Shown: piece by piece, positions 1 to 10,322 of the stretch | How positions within the stretch are numbered: the stretch's first letter is position 1 | How the letters are laid out: every line of letters begins with the position of its first letter | NCBI GenBank assembly: GCA_900073065.1 | Contig: FJOG01000019.1 | Location: forward strand, 284,837 to 323,309 | Reading direction: 5' to 3' | DNA length: 38,473 nt | From: Phialocephala subalpina | Taxonomy: Eukaryota; Ascomycota; Leotiomycetes; Helotiales; Mollisiaceae | The notes under the pieces: generated by a model | What the model saw: only the letters and a program-made list of their open reading frames with translations | Told to the model about the DNA's origin: nothing | Database searches by the model: none | Made by a program: the position numbers and the translations under genes

Positions 1-476
1 CTTACGGGGGCTGTACGGTTGTTATTCTTAGGCTGTTATTCTGTATATAGGGGCCCTCTGAATCTCTGGCCGAAGGGCAGAGATTAGTCTAGTACCAATC
101 TGACCTATTGTTGCCTCCTTCTATTCTACACCTCACACACAGACTACATCAGCCATTTTTGGCCCCTACAAACCTTAACTAATGTAGTTGTTTAATACCC
201 ATGCACTTCCAGTTGCTATCGTTCTTGTAGCTTTTCTAGAGAAGGCCTGAGCTGCTGGGATAGACGGATACTTGTGAGGCTTCTCCTCGTAAATTATAGA
301 GTTGAAAAATCCCATATTTTGTTGATTTGGTAGGTGGACAAAGAAAATGGTTCTGCAAACATAATTGAAAAATTTAGTATGTGTTCCAGAATTCGGCACT
401 CTAAAGTGCGAAGAACAAATACTAGTAGAGTATAGAAAGCCAGTTCATGTACCATTCCATCCATTCGCTGTTAGTA
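1..476. other. Left-edge intergenic, possible LTR remnant
   Basis: No gene is supported here. The first ~150 bases contain a TGTATATAGGGG stretch at about 41-52, followed by an 8-bp inverted repeat (AATCTCTG ... CAGAGATT) around 60-84, then a pyrimidine-rich tract. That TATA-plus-hairpin arrangement resembles the inside of a degraded LTR, but no terminal repeats or target-site duplication can be seen because the window starts here. The rest is the region downstream of the HET pseudogene. Confidence 0.25.
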
Positions 477-2693
477 TCAACCTAGAACCAGGTCAATCCA
501 TTCAAGATCTTGAGCCTCCCAAGCCAATTTCAGCACTCTTCTCATAGCCTTCCTGTATGCAATGTCGTTCTTCCACTCAACCCATAGAACGTTGTAAAAC
601 TCGTATTTGTCGTCTCGTGAACCTTTGACTCGTTCTTCGGTATACCACTCATCTATACCATCACCGCCTAAATCTGAGACGATTGCATAACCTGCTGAAA
701 TTACGACCAGTTCGCAGGCCACTTTTTCTTGAGAAGAGCATGAATCATTGTAACCTTTGTAAGAGAGAGGCGTTTGTAGTCGGAGCGCTCCCACCCAATT
801 TCCTTGATTGTCTCGTATTGAAACCGCGTCTTCATATGATCCTATTTGTTTTCCTAAACAGAGCCAAGCTCTTCTGGTGTTACATCAAAGGAGTGTATCA
901 TTACCAACCCTATGGGGTGATCTGTCAGGAAAATCGTGGAATGTTGGTATTGGATACCAAAACACAGACTCCGAGTCACAGTGGTGCTTGTAAAACTAAC
1001 GGGGCGGTATAAGGTTATTCCAAGCGGGGCCATCCTCAGTCGAATCGCGATCTGAGTGGACGATAGAGTCATAGCGTGTCCAGCCTGATGGAGTTTCGTC
1101 TCTTCCTTGCATAGCAATCGCTTTGCGTTCTTGCACAGTATCCTGAAACTGATAGATTGGGGTAGTCTCCCTAGTGGTCCAGTTCTGGCTAAACCAGCGA
1201 ACGATAGGAAGGGTTTGTAAGGTGCTCCAACCGGCCCGTAAGGATGGAGATCTCTTCACATAGTCACATCCGTTTTCCCAAGCCCGATGATCTGGCTCAC
1301 ATTTCCAGCCAACCCATGACCAGCTCGGGAGACCTAGTTCTGTAGGATCTCCGCTCGTGGACGCTACCCGTCGTTCGCATTTCCCCGTGGGTTGCCAACA
1401 TAGCGCTACGTCGAGGAACATCAGCGGTAAGCCGCAAATAAAGCCTCCATAAAATGTTCGGCTAAGAGCAGTGGTAATACCAGAAGCGGCGAACAACGCA
1501 TCTTGTGGGTGTGTGAAGTTCCTCCGGTTATAGTCTCTTAAGAGCTCGGAATACTCATACAAACATGGGAATGAGGTCAGGAATACAACGACATTCGGAG
1601 CAGGCCTGTTATCTAAACGCAGTTTTGACCCGGGATCTTCTTCAATCTCTTCGTAAAACGAGCTGCAGCCGCATTGCTATTGAACACCTATAGAGCTGAA
1701 CACAAGCCGCCGTCTCGAAAGTAGAGATTCCTGATATGTCCAACCTCTTGTCGACCATAGAGGGACTTTATAGGGTTGCCTAGGCCATTTGTGTGGATAG
1801 ACAATGTTATATCCTTTCGCTGGTCGAAAGATATCCTGGGAGAGAGTTCTGCGCTGAGAGATATGGCATAGACCCCGTAACCCATGGTTTGCGTCTTCGC
1901 CTTGCTCGGCAATGATGGTAATAGAAGCTCCAGCAAAAATAGAGGCCATGTTATTAATTTCAGCATACTTAGTTTCGTCATCATCTTGTACAATGCATAG
2001 AGCATCGACCCATAAGTACCGCTCTTTTAAGAGACCAACAAGTGCGATCGCGTCTTCGATGGTGCGAGGTACTCCGAGCTTTTGGTGTGAATCAGCCAAA
2101 GCAAAATCGGACTGAAGTCGAGCAACATTTCTTATTGTAGTCTTGAAAAAGGGCGCTGTCCCCCAGACGTAGCTCAGGGCTACATAAGGGCTTCCGGTAT
2201 TCCCATTAACAAGACAAAGGCGCCAAGTATCGATAATCCAAGTAGGGGAAGCTTTCACTAGTTGACTGCTCGCGGGGTATTGTTGGCAGGCCTCGTAGTT
2301 CTGGCTGTTACAACATCGTTTCCAGCGGTAGAAGAGATTCTTGTCTATCCATTGATTGTCTACTAATCTCGCGTAGAGACTCGGATCTGATTTGCGTTTT
2401 CGGAATGCATCGGATGCTGTGGGTAGTAACATTAAGTCAAAAAAGTGTAAAGATGAACCATATGGACCATCTGGCGAGATATCAGCAGCTAGGTTGATAT
2501 GGTTGGCACCTCGGCTAACTATGAATTCAGTCACTCCCGCAGTGTCTAAATCTCCATCAAAAAATGATCGAAAGATCCAAGGATGCCGTGTACATCTTGT
2601 CGAGCTCATAACCTCCTCAAAGTTGCCAAGTGCCGTGTGACCATAAGAACTTGAACCTCCCTCTTTAGGAGGCAGCATCTGCAGGACCTTCAC
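477..2693 (-). pseudogene. HET-domain protein, three in-frame nonsense codons
   Basis: HET-domain proteins act in heterokaryon incompatibility and immune-like cell death in Pezizomycotina. Read on the minus strand from 2693, the frame shows the family's hallmark blocks: YVALSYVWG, then RYLWVDALCIVQDDD, then the WSTRGWTYQESLLSRRRLVF block (family R/WT-QE signature), and a C-terminus ending in EWIDLVLG, common in this family. The same frame stays open to a TGA at 477-479 (739 codons), apart from TAG at 1677-1679, TAG at 996-998 and TGA at 885-887. All three stops are explicable by single transitions. The first sits where homologues usually have Trp (VQ-stop-QCGC). No splice pair removes the stops, and sequence after each is still family-like. 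The true start is unclear: the frame is open upstream to about 2770 with a CDVC motif but has no ATG before 2678, so a small 5' exon may exist. Confidence 0.85.
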
Positions 2694-3690
2694 GATAGTA
2701 CTGCATACATCGCAATTAGGCTTGGATTTAGAGTCAGCACAGAATGTAATGACGACTGATGGCTGTTGAAGTCCATATTATTGTCGCTTGTAGCTACCAT
2801 AGAAACGAGGAGCGAGTTGAAACACAAGGAATACATCATGCCTGTCTTTTTACTACTCGCATGAGCTTTGCTCGCCAGTCCTTACGACTGGATTCAGCCA
2901 TCCTGGCAGACATCAGGAAAGATGAACAAAAAATATTCGAATTTGAGGTCGTTTACAGATGGATATGCGAAGGAGCAGCGTAGGCAACCATGCACAACTC
3001 CGTCACGCCATAAGGTGGCTGGTGCCTATTATTGCGCGGAGATGCCTACCGTAGGCCTGAGGCACTAATATTTGTCAAGACACCGGATGGGAATCAAGCC
3101 ACATGACCATATCAGCCCCGGTGCGCCGAAATTGAACCATATGGCCTGTGCTCACAATTTATTTGGGCGGAAGAGATGAAACCAATTTTGCAAGCGACTA
3201 TACTAATCTCTGGAACAAAACGCGTCTGGAGTACTTGGACGATACAAAGGGCCTACAGCTGCAAGCCACAATAAGCAAGGCTTGGTAAACACCTTGTGAT
3301 TGGTACTTGAGCAGCCTCGTGTGACAGCGTCTCGGTGAAGCAAAGAAAACGCTTGGCAAGAAGTGCCAAAACAAATCAACCTCTCACAATCTATCCTTCT
3401 GTCGAAAGGATGTCGTCGCCGATGTCGATATCAGCAAGCGAGAAACCCCTTTTTCTGCCAAGCATTTTACCCCGCCATTAATCCCACTTCCAAAAGCAGC
3501 AAGGTGCTGACATCCCACTTCCCGCACCTCCCGTGTAACTCCCGTGTAAGACGCGATTCCAGCTCGCGATGGTGGAAGGAAAAGCAGCCTCCGACAACTA
3601 CAAAACACTTGACATTCTTCTTCCTTACGATCCCTCTTGAGCATTTGGTCTGCGAAAAGCAGGAAGCAAGAAGCCGAGCACAACCCCACC
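2694..3690. other. Intergenic, divergent promoter region
   Basis: This region separates the minus-strand HET pseudogene from the plus-strand NmrA-like gene and so should hold the promoter of the latter. Short ORFs on both strands lack codon-like character and splice support. No clear TATA box is seen near 3691. Nothing else is recognised. Confidence 0.4.
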
Positions 3691-4758
3691 ATGGCAGCAC
3701 CCACGAAAGAAAACCTGCTCATCATCGGAGCGACTGGCTATATCGGGACATATATCACAGATCAAATTGTCCTGGCAAAGGAATCATTCGGTCGAATCGC
3801 AATCTTCACTTCTCCATCCACAGCAGAGAAGAAACCGCAAGTACTGGACAAGCTTCGAGCACAGGGTGTTGAAGTAATCATCGGCGATGTCAAGAACTCT
3901 CAGGATCTGCTGAAGGCGTTTGAAGGTCTGCCACTTTCCCAATTCTTACGTGCATAGAAGCTCTACTGATGAATATGCACAGGAATCACCACAGTCGTAT
4001 CTGCGGTCGGCAGACCCGTCATTGCAGACCAGATCCCATGGCTACCCCTCCTCATCCAAGCCCCTTCAGTAAAGCGATTCTTCCCCTCTGAATACGGAAC
4101 AGACATCGAATACGACGCCTCATCCGCGACCGAGATTCCCCATCAGCAAAAATTGAAAGTCCGAGCTGCTTTACGAAATTTGGAGAAGGAAGGGAAGCTC
4201 GAGGGACTGGAGTATACATATGTCGTTACTGGACCGTTTGCTTATGGGTATTTAGGGAAGGGGCTGACCTTGGGAGGTTTTGATGTTGAGCAGAAGAAGG
4301 CAGTGGTGCTTGGAGATGGGAAAGGGAAGATTAGTTTGACTACGGATACTGAGTAAGTTCCACTATCACCGTCATCTAAATCCGACTAACAACTAGACAG
4401 CGTAGGACGTCTCGTTGTAGCAGCACTTCTGCACCCAGAACCCTCTCGTAACCGCCCCCTTCTCGTAAACTCCTTCACGACCACACCTTTAGACGTCGTC
4501 ACCGAATTCGAGAAACAGACCGGAGGACAAAAATGGGACGTAGAGTTTATCCCACTTGATAAATTTCGGGAACAGGAGAAACAAGCTTGGGAGGAAGGCA
4601 ATCCTTGGGCAACTGGGTGGACGTTGCGACGGATCTGGGGTGAGGGAGGGACGTTGTATGAGAAGAGGGATAATCATCTGATTGAAAAGGAGGATACAGA
4701 GAAGTTGGAGGATGCTGTGAAGGTTGCTGTTGCACAGCAAGCGTCTTCAAATTTGTAG
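3691..4758 (+). CDS. NmrA-like / isoflavone reductase-family NAD(P)-binding protein
   Basis: Predicted 320-aa atypical short-chain dehydrogenase. Model: exons 3691-3925, 3983-4352 and 4401-4758, with introns of 57 and 48 bp. The second donor is GTAAGT and both introns have a branch-like site (CTGAT, GACTAAC); joined length is 963 nt in one frame. The start is ATG in a strong CCACCATGG context. Residues 13-19 read GATGYIG, the glycine-rich dinucleotide-binding turn after the first beta strand. The segment FFPSEYG in exon 2 is typical of the isoflavone reductase/PCBER and NmrA-like group. Some family members reduce phenylpropanoid or secondary-metabolite substrates, others are redox sensors such as NmrA; the sequence does not decide between them. 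No neighbouring gene suggests a pathway. The donor of intron 1 (GTCTGC) is weak, but homology across the join ([13 protein letters not shown]) supports it. Confidence 0.88.
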
Positions 4759-5290
4759 GATGTAACTTTTTGAATGCTGTTACCTCTCAAGATTTGCCTA
4801 CTGCGTCTGTTCCTACTCCCGTTCACATTTTCACATCTCTCAGTAACCTAACCTCGTCCTCTCCGCCTCCCACAATCTTGCAATAGCAGATAGTCAAATG
4901 AAGGCTCGATGAATTGGACCTAGGCTGTCGAGTGTGAAGAGGACTACTCGAGGTTACGTAGAACAGATTTAAGTGACAGGATAGATAATTGGGAGGGTGA
5001 AGCATACGCTGTGATAGGGGTTTCCTGTGGCGTGGCAGATCTTGAGTCCACATTCAGAACTTAAGAAAGACAAGCCGAGCATACAACAAAGCACATGCAG
5101 ACTTACGATATGATGTTGGAAGCAGCAGGCAACTTCTGCAAGTAAGTATGATGTTGAGAAGACACAGGAAGACGACAGAAGATACACAGGCAGGACATTA
5201 TTCAAGTTCAAATGCCTTTTATGGGTATCTAAGAAACAAGTAACGCCAAGTATATACAATGGAAGGGATTCAAACTCTCGCGAGCTGTAA
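4759..5290. other. Convergent intergenic region
   Basis: This is the shared 3' flank of the plus-strand NmrA-like gene and the minus-strand cyclin gene. No coding frame with family resemblance or splice support was found. It probably contains the two 3' UTRs. Confidence 0.4.
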
Positions 5291-6730
5291 TCAAGCCTCG
5301 GACTCTTGTGATGGCTCTTCAGTCCTGGCTCTCTTGGTCTCAGGTTCTGGTTCTTCGCCTTCCTCCACTTCCACTTCCTCCAACTTCCTCTTCGGACTTG
5401 GCTTCGTATCTGGACTCTTCTCCTCTTGTTTCGGCTTCGTCTCTTCAGGACTTGGTTTTGCCTCCTGCTTCTCCTCTGGACTCGGTTTGGCTTCCGGGCT
5501 GTGTTTCTGCTCAGGACTCCGTTTCCCAGGTGGGCTGTGCTTCGTATCTCCATTCTGACTTGCCACATCCGTACTCGATCCGTCAGATTCTCTCCTCCTA
5601 GTTCCCTCCAGATCATCACTCGAAGCACCGGCTTCAGCATACGGAGCCTCCTTCCTGCTCAATGGGTTCTCCATCCAGAACTGTGTCAACACAGCAACTG
5701 CCTTTGTAATCTTCTCCGGATCGCCACCAAGTCCTTCCCACCACGGTCGTCCCTCGTCATCGTCTGGTAATCCTTCACCCTGGAACTTGAGCGAGAAGTA
5801 GACTGCCCCAATCGCGATATCCTTCGCCGTCTGGGTCAGGCAGAGTGTAGTCATGCAGCTATCATTCAAGAAAGCCCATGCAACGTTCCGAACTGGCTTG
5901 TTCTCTCCGAGGTTCAATCGTTGTAGAAATCCGTACAGTACAGTGTATGGTGATTTCAGCACAAGGTCGAATGTAAGGTCCTCCAGCATCGTCTCCTCGT
6001 ACAACAGTATATTATCCCTCCACCGCCAATATTCCTTAGACTGCTCATCAATGATCAGAGAAGCGTTCTTCTGAGCGACTTTGGCAACCGCAACGACGAT
6101 CTCCTTCGTTTTCCGACAATTTTCTTCGGTTTTCGTAGCGAGGAAGAGGGCAGTAGCTGCCATGGTCTGTTCCGGATTCACCGTCAGTGATCCATCTCTG
6201 GCTTTGAACTGGGCATGGGTCTTGGAACGAGGCAGCTTATTGCTGTCAGTGTAGGGGGCGGGGAAGTGCAAGGCCAGACTCACATATTGATGTATTCCGC
6301 CTTTCTCCGGCACACAGCTTTTCCGCATGAGGAATCGATGGAAAAAGGTGCTTGCGACTGCGAGGGTCATTTGTGGGACTTTGAGGATTATGCCGACCTG
6401 TGTGATGAAGTTTACGCCTTTGGCTCGTCGCATGCGCTCTTCTTCGGGGGTGATGCCGTCGAGGATTGAGGGCGTGCTCAGCATCTCGTCATCGGTAAAG
6501 ATCCATTGGCTCGATTCGTCGTACGCCATTGTGTACGTAGGAGAGGGTATCGGCTCGATTTGAGGTCTGCGAGGAGGAGAGGCTCGAGTATGGATTCGCG
6601 GGGGTGATGGTACGGCTGGTGGAATGTCCCTGACTATGGAGTTGGAAGAGGAATGTGGTCGTCGATGATCATTTGAAGTTGCATCTGAATGGAAATGATG
6701 CGGAGGGCGATATCGCTCGACGGTTGTCAT
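5291..6730 (-). CDS. Transcriptional cyclin, cyclin K/T (Pch1) type
   Basis: Predicted regulatory subunit of a CTD kinase (CDK9/CDK12-type, nuclear), inferred from family resemblance. The cyclin box begins around PEEERMRRAKGVNFI (about residue 95) with FFHRFLMRKS, AATALFLATKTEENCRKTKEI, then YWRWRD and MLEDLTFDL; a second cyclin fold holds NVAWAFLNDSCMTTLCL and AVYFSLKF. The tail is low-complexity with many SP dipeptides and a basic stretch (SPKRKLEE) that could be a nuclear localisation signal. The frame is open throughout, but an intron at 6167-6283 (117 bp, GTGAGT donor, CACTGAC branch, AACAG acceptor) is likely. Removing it restores HQY-TMAATALF, matching the usual HHYNIAATALF. Spliced length is then 440 aa. 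Translation could also start at the Met at 6529, dropping a Pro/Ser-rich 67-aa leader. Alternative assignments are Ctk2- or cyclin-L-like. Confidence 0.87.
   Translation of the reverse strand: MTTVERYRPPHHFHSDATSNDHRRPHSSSNSIVRDIPPAVPSPPRIHTRASPPRRPQIEPIPSPTYTMAYDESSQWIFTDDEMLSTPSILDGITPEEERMRRAKGVNFITQVGIILKVPQMTLAVASTFFHRFLMRKSCVPEKGGIHQYVSLALHFPAPYTDSNKLPRSKTHAQFKARDGSLTVNPEQTMAATALFLATKTEENCRKTKEIVVAVAKVAQKNASLIIDEQSKEYWRWRDNILLYEETMLEDLTFDLVLKSPYTVLYGFLQRLNLGENKPVRNVAWAFLNDSCMTTLCLTQTAKDIAIGAVYFSLKFQGEGLPDDDEGRPWWEGLGGDPEKITKAVAVLTQFWMENPLSRKEAPYAEAGASSDDLEGTRRRESDGSSTDVASQNGDTKHSPPGKRSPEQKHSPEAKPSPEEKQEAKPSPEETKPKQEEKSPDTKPSPKRKLEEVEVEEGEEPEPETKRARTEEPSQESEA
6167..6283 (-). other. In-frame 117-bp intron of the cyclin gene
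   Basis: The donor is GTGAGT at 6283 and the acceptor AACAG ends at 6167, with ATCACTGAC close to the acceptor. The length is a multiple of three and contains no in-frame stop, so retention would add 39 residues inside the cyclin box. A nearer acceptor (AATAAG, giving a 48-bp intron) also keeps frame but leaves 23 extra residues. Confidence 0.75.
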
Positions 6731-6896
6731 GGAGGAATGAAGGCGAAAAGGTAAGAATCTTCGATGGAGTGTTGCTCAGCTCGAAAGAACAATCGCTTCT
6801 CTGTCCCGCGTTCTGACAATAGCAAAGCGCGTTCTTGAGGCGGATGACTAAGCAAGAGCCTCAATCGTGATCTGCTCGACAAGACGTCGTATCAAT

Positions 6897-7505
6897 CTAG
6901 TTGAGCGACAGCAGCATGTTGAACGTCATTGGGAGCATAATGATAACAGACAACGATGCGCCTCCGAACGACAGACGATAATTCCTCGCTCTGCGATAAT
7001 TTCGCGGCTCCGGAACCTCCTGCCCCCACCGACAACAAGGCTTTGCAGCATCGTCAATCTCCCAGTCTTGGCAGGATAATTGAGGAGGAATGGCTAGTCC
7101 AAGATAATATACCCAAGTTTGGAGCTGAGATTGAGGAAAATGGGCCCTCCAAAGCTGGGCTGAGAATGTCCTGGCGAGCGTGGGACATTGGGAATCGATG
7201 TTGAGGATTGGAGATGGTGTCACGTATTTCTGCTCTTGGTATACTAGGAATACGAGCTCCTCTGTATAACGATTGGTAAGTACATGCAAGAGAGTCTGCG
7301 GTACATGCCATGCCTCCTCAAAGTCCCCAATTTCCCGGTACATTATAACGATATTTTTGGGACATTCTGGGAGGGTTCCATGGCCATTGCGGCCATTTTC
7401 AAGCGTGGGTGTTGTAGAAGACAAGGTCAGAATTGGAGCGGATGAAGTGCTTTGTGGTGCTGCGGGGCAGCTGTATGAGAAAGGAACGACGTTCGTTCCT
7501 GCCAT
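6897..7505 (-). CDS. Hypothetical protein, low confidence
   Basis: A 202-aa open frame on the minus strand. It matches no family I recognise. The middle (MYREIGDFEEAWHVPQTLL) has plausible composition, while the C-terminal part looks like random translation. There is no TATA box or intron evidence. An ORF of this length is only mildly unlikely by chance in 38 kb. It may be a fragment of the same decayed gene suggested by the flanking coding-like pieces. Confidence 0.25.
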   Translation of the reverse strand: MAGTNVVPFSYSCPAAPQSTSSAPILTLSSTTPTLENGRNGHGTLPECPKNIVIMYREIGDFEEAWHVPQTLLHVLTNRYTEELVFLVYQEQKYVTPSPILNIDSQCPTLARTFSAQLWRAHFPQSQLQTWVYYLGLAIPPQLSCQDWEIDDAAKPCCRWGQEVPEPRNYRRARNYRLSFGGASLSVIIMLPMTFNMLLSLN

Positions 7506-7734
7506 TTCTGGAAGCGAGGCAGCCTCAGCACTGAGAGGCTTCCACTGTGCAGAGTAAACAATACGGTGCTGTTAATTGACATACTCCTTCTGAGACTTGG
7601 GAAAGGAAGACAAAGCTGATTCCAAGTTATCTTCGATGATCATGCTTGGCCCCTCAACTGCTTCGACTGTTCCTGACTTTCTGGTACGTTGGTGCGTCCC
7701 TTGCTTTGAACACCGCGAGAAAGCAAGCTCATGT

Positions 7735-7985
7735 AAGTACCCTCTGCCATTCTTTCTCTCCGCGACTCTCAAAATCGAAGACTTGGTATTGCCAACGCTC
7801 GAATCTACCCAGGCAGGAGGGACATTGTAGGCCGAAGAGGAATTATATGCTGACTAGGCAAACCCCATGATCTATGATGATTCTGATCTCTCTCTGTTAG
7901 TCCTCCATGTCCTCTTAACTGCGCGGGAATGAATGAACTATGCCTCTGGGGGCATTCTGTTGCCCTCTCTGTAATTCGCAAGGGA
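7735..7985. repeat. Diverged direct duplication, copy A
   Basis: Aligns by eye to about 8155-8460. Shared landmarks are GAATC(T/A)A(C/T)CCAGG(C/G)AGGAGGG(A/C)CATTG and, further on, a GATCT(C)TCTCTGTTAG-like block, GGAATGAATGAAC and CTGGGGGCATT (copy A) against GGAATGAACGAGC and CTGGGGACGTT (copy B). Many of the differences are transitions. Confidence 0.5.
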
Positions 7986-8154
7986 AGGCAATGTCACCAC
8001 TATACCTGGGATCTCGGACTTCCTATTTCAAATACTCGAACGAGGAGAGGAAAGGAGAATGTTCCAGGAGTCTTGGGACATTCGGGATTCTCGAAACGAA
8101 GGGGAAAGGGGAATATTGCTCCGAGAAGGTCGGCTTACCAGGTGGCCACATGAA

Positions 8155-8460
8155 CTACCGCTTGCTCTCACTCCCCTCTACAAATCTTCGAAAACAAAGA
8201 CATGAACCCTGCCTGCATTCGAATCAATCCAGGGAGGAGGGCCATTGAAGAACAGGGTCTGATGCTTCAGTTCATTGAAAGGTACTTTTGAGTTTCGCTA
8301 TCTGAAAGAAAACTAAAAAGCAGACAAGGTGAACTCCATCATCTACGAATCTCTAATGACTCTGATGATCTGATCTTTCTCAGCCGGCTTGTCATGTCCC
8401 CTCAAGGAATGAACGAGCCGTGCTTCTGGGGACGTTGAGTCTCCGTTCTGTGTATCTACT
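8155..8460. repeat. Diverged direct duplication, copy B
   Basis: Partner of the copy at 7735-7985. It overlaps the minus-strand coding-like frame at 8343-8531, which suggests the duplicated unit once included coding sequence read on the minus strand. Confidence 0.5.
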
Positions 8461-8537
8461 CCCTGATTCTTGAGAGCCTTTACTACATCCAACAAAGCTT
8501 TCCGTACTCGTACATACTCCAACACTAACAAGCCAAC

Positions 8538-10322
8538 CTAGTACTTTGCTTCGAAGTGAGCATTCCTCAATCCCGCTACTGTAACTCGAGCCTTCCACTC
8601 CTCATTCGAAACAAAGTGCTGATGAGCTTTCTTCTCCATATGACCCTTCCTCTTCGCGCTAGAATGAGCAACATGAGCAAATCTGCATCTAAATCCCTCA
8701 ACCTCATCCTCGCAAGATCGATACTCATGAACGAATCTGCAGTTCTTATCGTTGCAACCATTGCCATTCTCGTCGTTGTAAGCCTCACAGACATGTTGCA
8801 AGCGGCAAGATGGGATAGTGCATTGATATGCCATGGAAGCACACAGTGACTTTGGACAGATGCCGTAGAATCGAGCGGGGAGCGAGAGGACGAGGGAGAG
8901 TACGTCTTCTTGGGGGGTTTGGGGACGTGGTGGAGGTGGCACACTGGACGTGCTGGCGACGGAAACAATGCTCTTCGTTGGGCTGCTAGCACCAGGGATG
9001 AACGCACTCTGATCAATTGGTCAGTGCCTACTAATATCTGAAGAGCACGGAGAACTTACAGCAGCTGGGTTGAAGCCACCTCTCTCGGGACTACGAGCCA
9101 AAGAGCCTCGCACGACACCCTTGACTTTATCGAAACTGACAGCAGCAAGGCCTTGCTCAAGACCACCCTGGAAGCCACCTCGCTCAGGACTGCCAGCCAA
9201 GGAGCCTCTGACCGGACTGCCTTTGAAGTCTGTGATTGTCGAATCAGAGTGGTCGGAATTGGGCGAAGTAGGTGGACCAGGTGTCAATTGAGTACCAGTC
9301 ATCGATGGCGTGGGAAAATTCTCAAACCCTTTAGGACCAGGAGGCACACCAGCATTCAATCGCTCAATGTACTTCCACAAAAGCACCTGCTTGGCGCTGC
9401 CAATGGCAATCAACTCCTCATATCTCTGTGTTCTGGTGGTCCAGTCGAGCTGGCGATAGTTCAAGTCCTCCTCAGCGGCCTTCAACTGGCTCTGTGCATT
9501 TACCAATTGCTGTTGGGCAGCCCCCAACAGGTGGCGAGTGTTCGTCAGTTCGGTTTGGACTCTCGTCAAGTGTTGTTTGCTGTCGGTTAATTGACTCTCG
9601 GAAACGAGAAGCTGTTGATTGACATCCATCCAGTTTTCCTTTACGTTCCTCAATTCGCCCGTGTAGTGCTCGATATCTGCGCGAAGTTGGTCCATTTGGG
9701 CGCCCTTGCTCTTCTGATCTTCGATGATACGGCAAATTGTCTTGAAGATGAATTGCGCGTCCTTGTTGACAGCCTCTTGAAGAGCCTTCGCATCAACAAT
9801 GTAAGGAAGATGGGGGTGGAAGGGAGATTGGTCTCGAGCTGGAGAATCCGTGTTGAAGTCACCTTCAATAGTTGGTGAGAGCTTGGGAAATTCGGCCATG
9901 CCTACACCTTATCAGCAAATTCCACCTTAAAGAACAAAGACACAAGAGCTTACCGCGACGACAAGGGTTAGAGTAAGGCTTCTGGACTGCGTATTCATTC
10001 TCAGGACCTTCAGGCCAGCTTGTGATCGTGTCGATCGACTTTGCTCGGTGGGCTCTCGGTTGCGCAACCACGACTTCGGAGTAGGTAGGCGAATGGGAAT
10101 GTGACGGTGGATTCGAAGGCGATTTGGACCATTTGTTGTGACGCTTTGAGGAAGCCATCATGTCTTTCTGTTCGACACGTTAAAGTATGTTCAGGTGCAC
10201 TGGCCGCTCACCGCGGTGATTCTGTCGTCGCCCGATGTAAACAAAACGTGTTGCGGGAAGACACTTACCAAGAGCTTCTCCTTTCTCTTGACCTCCTTCG
10301 CGTTGGTGAGTATGGAATCCAT
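8538..10322 (-). CDS. Coiled-coil protein with tandem CCCH-like zinc fingers
   Basis: Predicted 526 aa from four exons: 10322-10269, 10167-9954, 9901-9060 and 9008-8538 (total 1581 nt, one frame). Introns are 101, 52 and 51 bp; donors are GTAAGT, GTAAGC and GTAAGT, and CTGAT or CACTGAC precedes the last two acceptors. The first exon encodes only 18 residues (starting MDSILTNAKE) and joins in phase to KDMMASSKRHNKW. Residues about 125-265 are Gln/Leu-rich and heptad-like, indicating a coiled coil. Two short SPERGGF repeats follow. The C-terminus has C-x6-C-x4-C-x3-H (C426, C433, C438, H442) and C-x10-C-x4-C-x3-H (C444, C455, C460, H464), then a partial C-x8-C-x3-H. CCCH fingers commonly bind RNA, so an RNA-binding role is possible. 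I do not recognise a named orthologue. If the first intron were only in the 5' UTR, translation would start at 10161. Confidence 0.8.

Larger units (their letters stand above)
6731..8537. other. Gene-poor stretch with weak ORFs
   Basis: Upstream part is the cyclin promoter region. The remainder contains one longer minus-strand ORF (6897-7505), a fragmentary coding-like minus-strand frame at 7572-7772 (ending SFPKSQKEYVN), another at 8343-8531 (containing LLDVVKALKNQG), and a diverged direct duplication. These pieces may be remains of a decayed gene downstream of the CCCH gene. Confidence 0.3.

Noticed and set aside
5259..5770. Ser/Leu-rich plus-strand ORFs opposite the cyclin tail
   Set aside because: They are reverse-strand readings of the SP/Glu/Lys-rich low-complexity tail of the cyclin.
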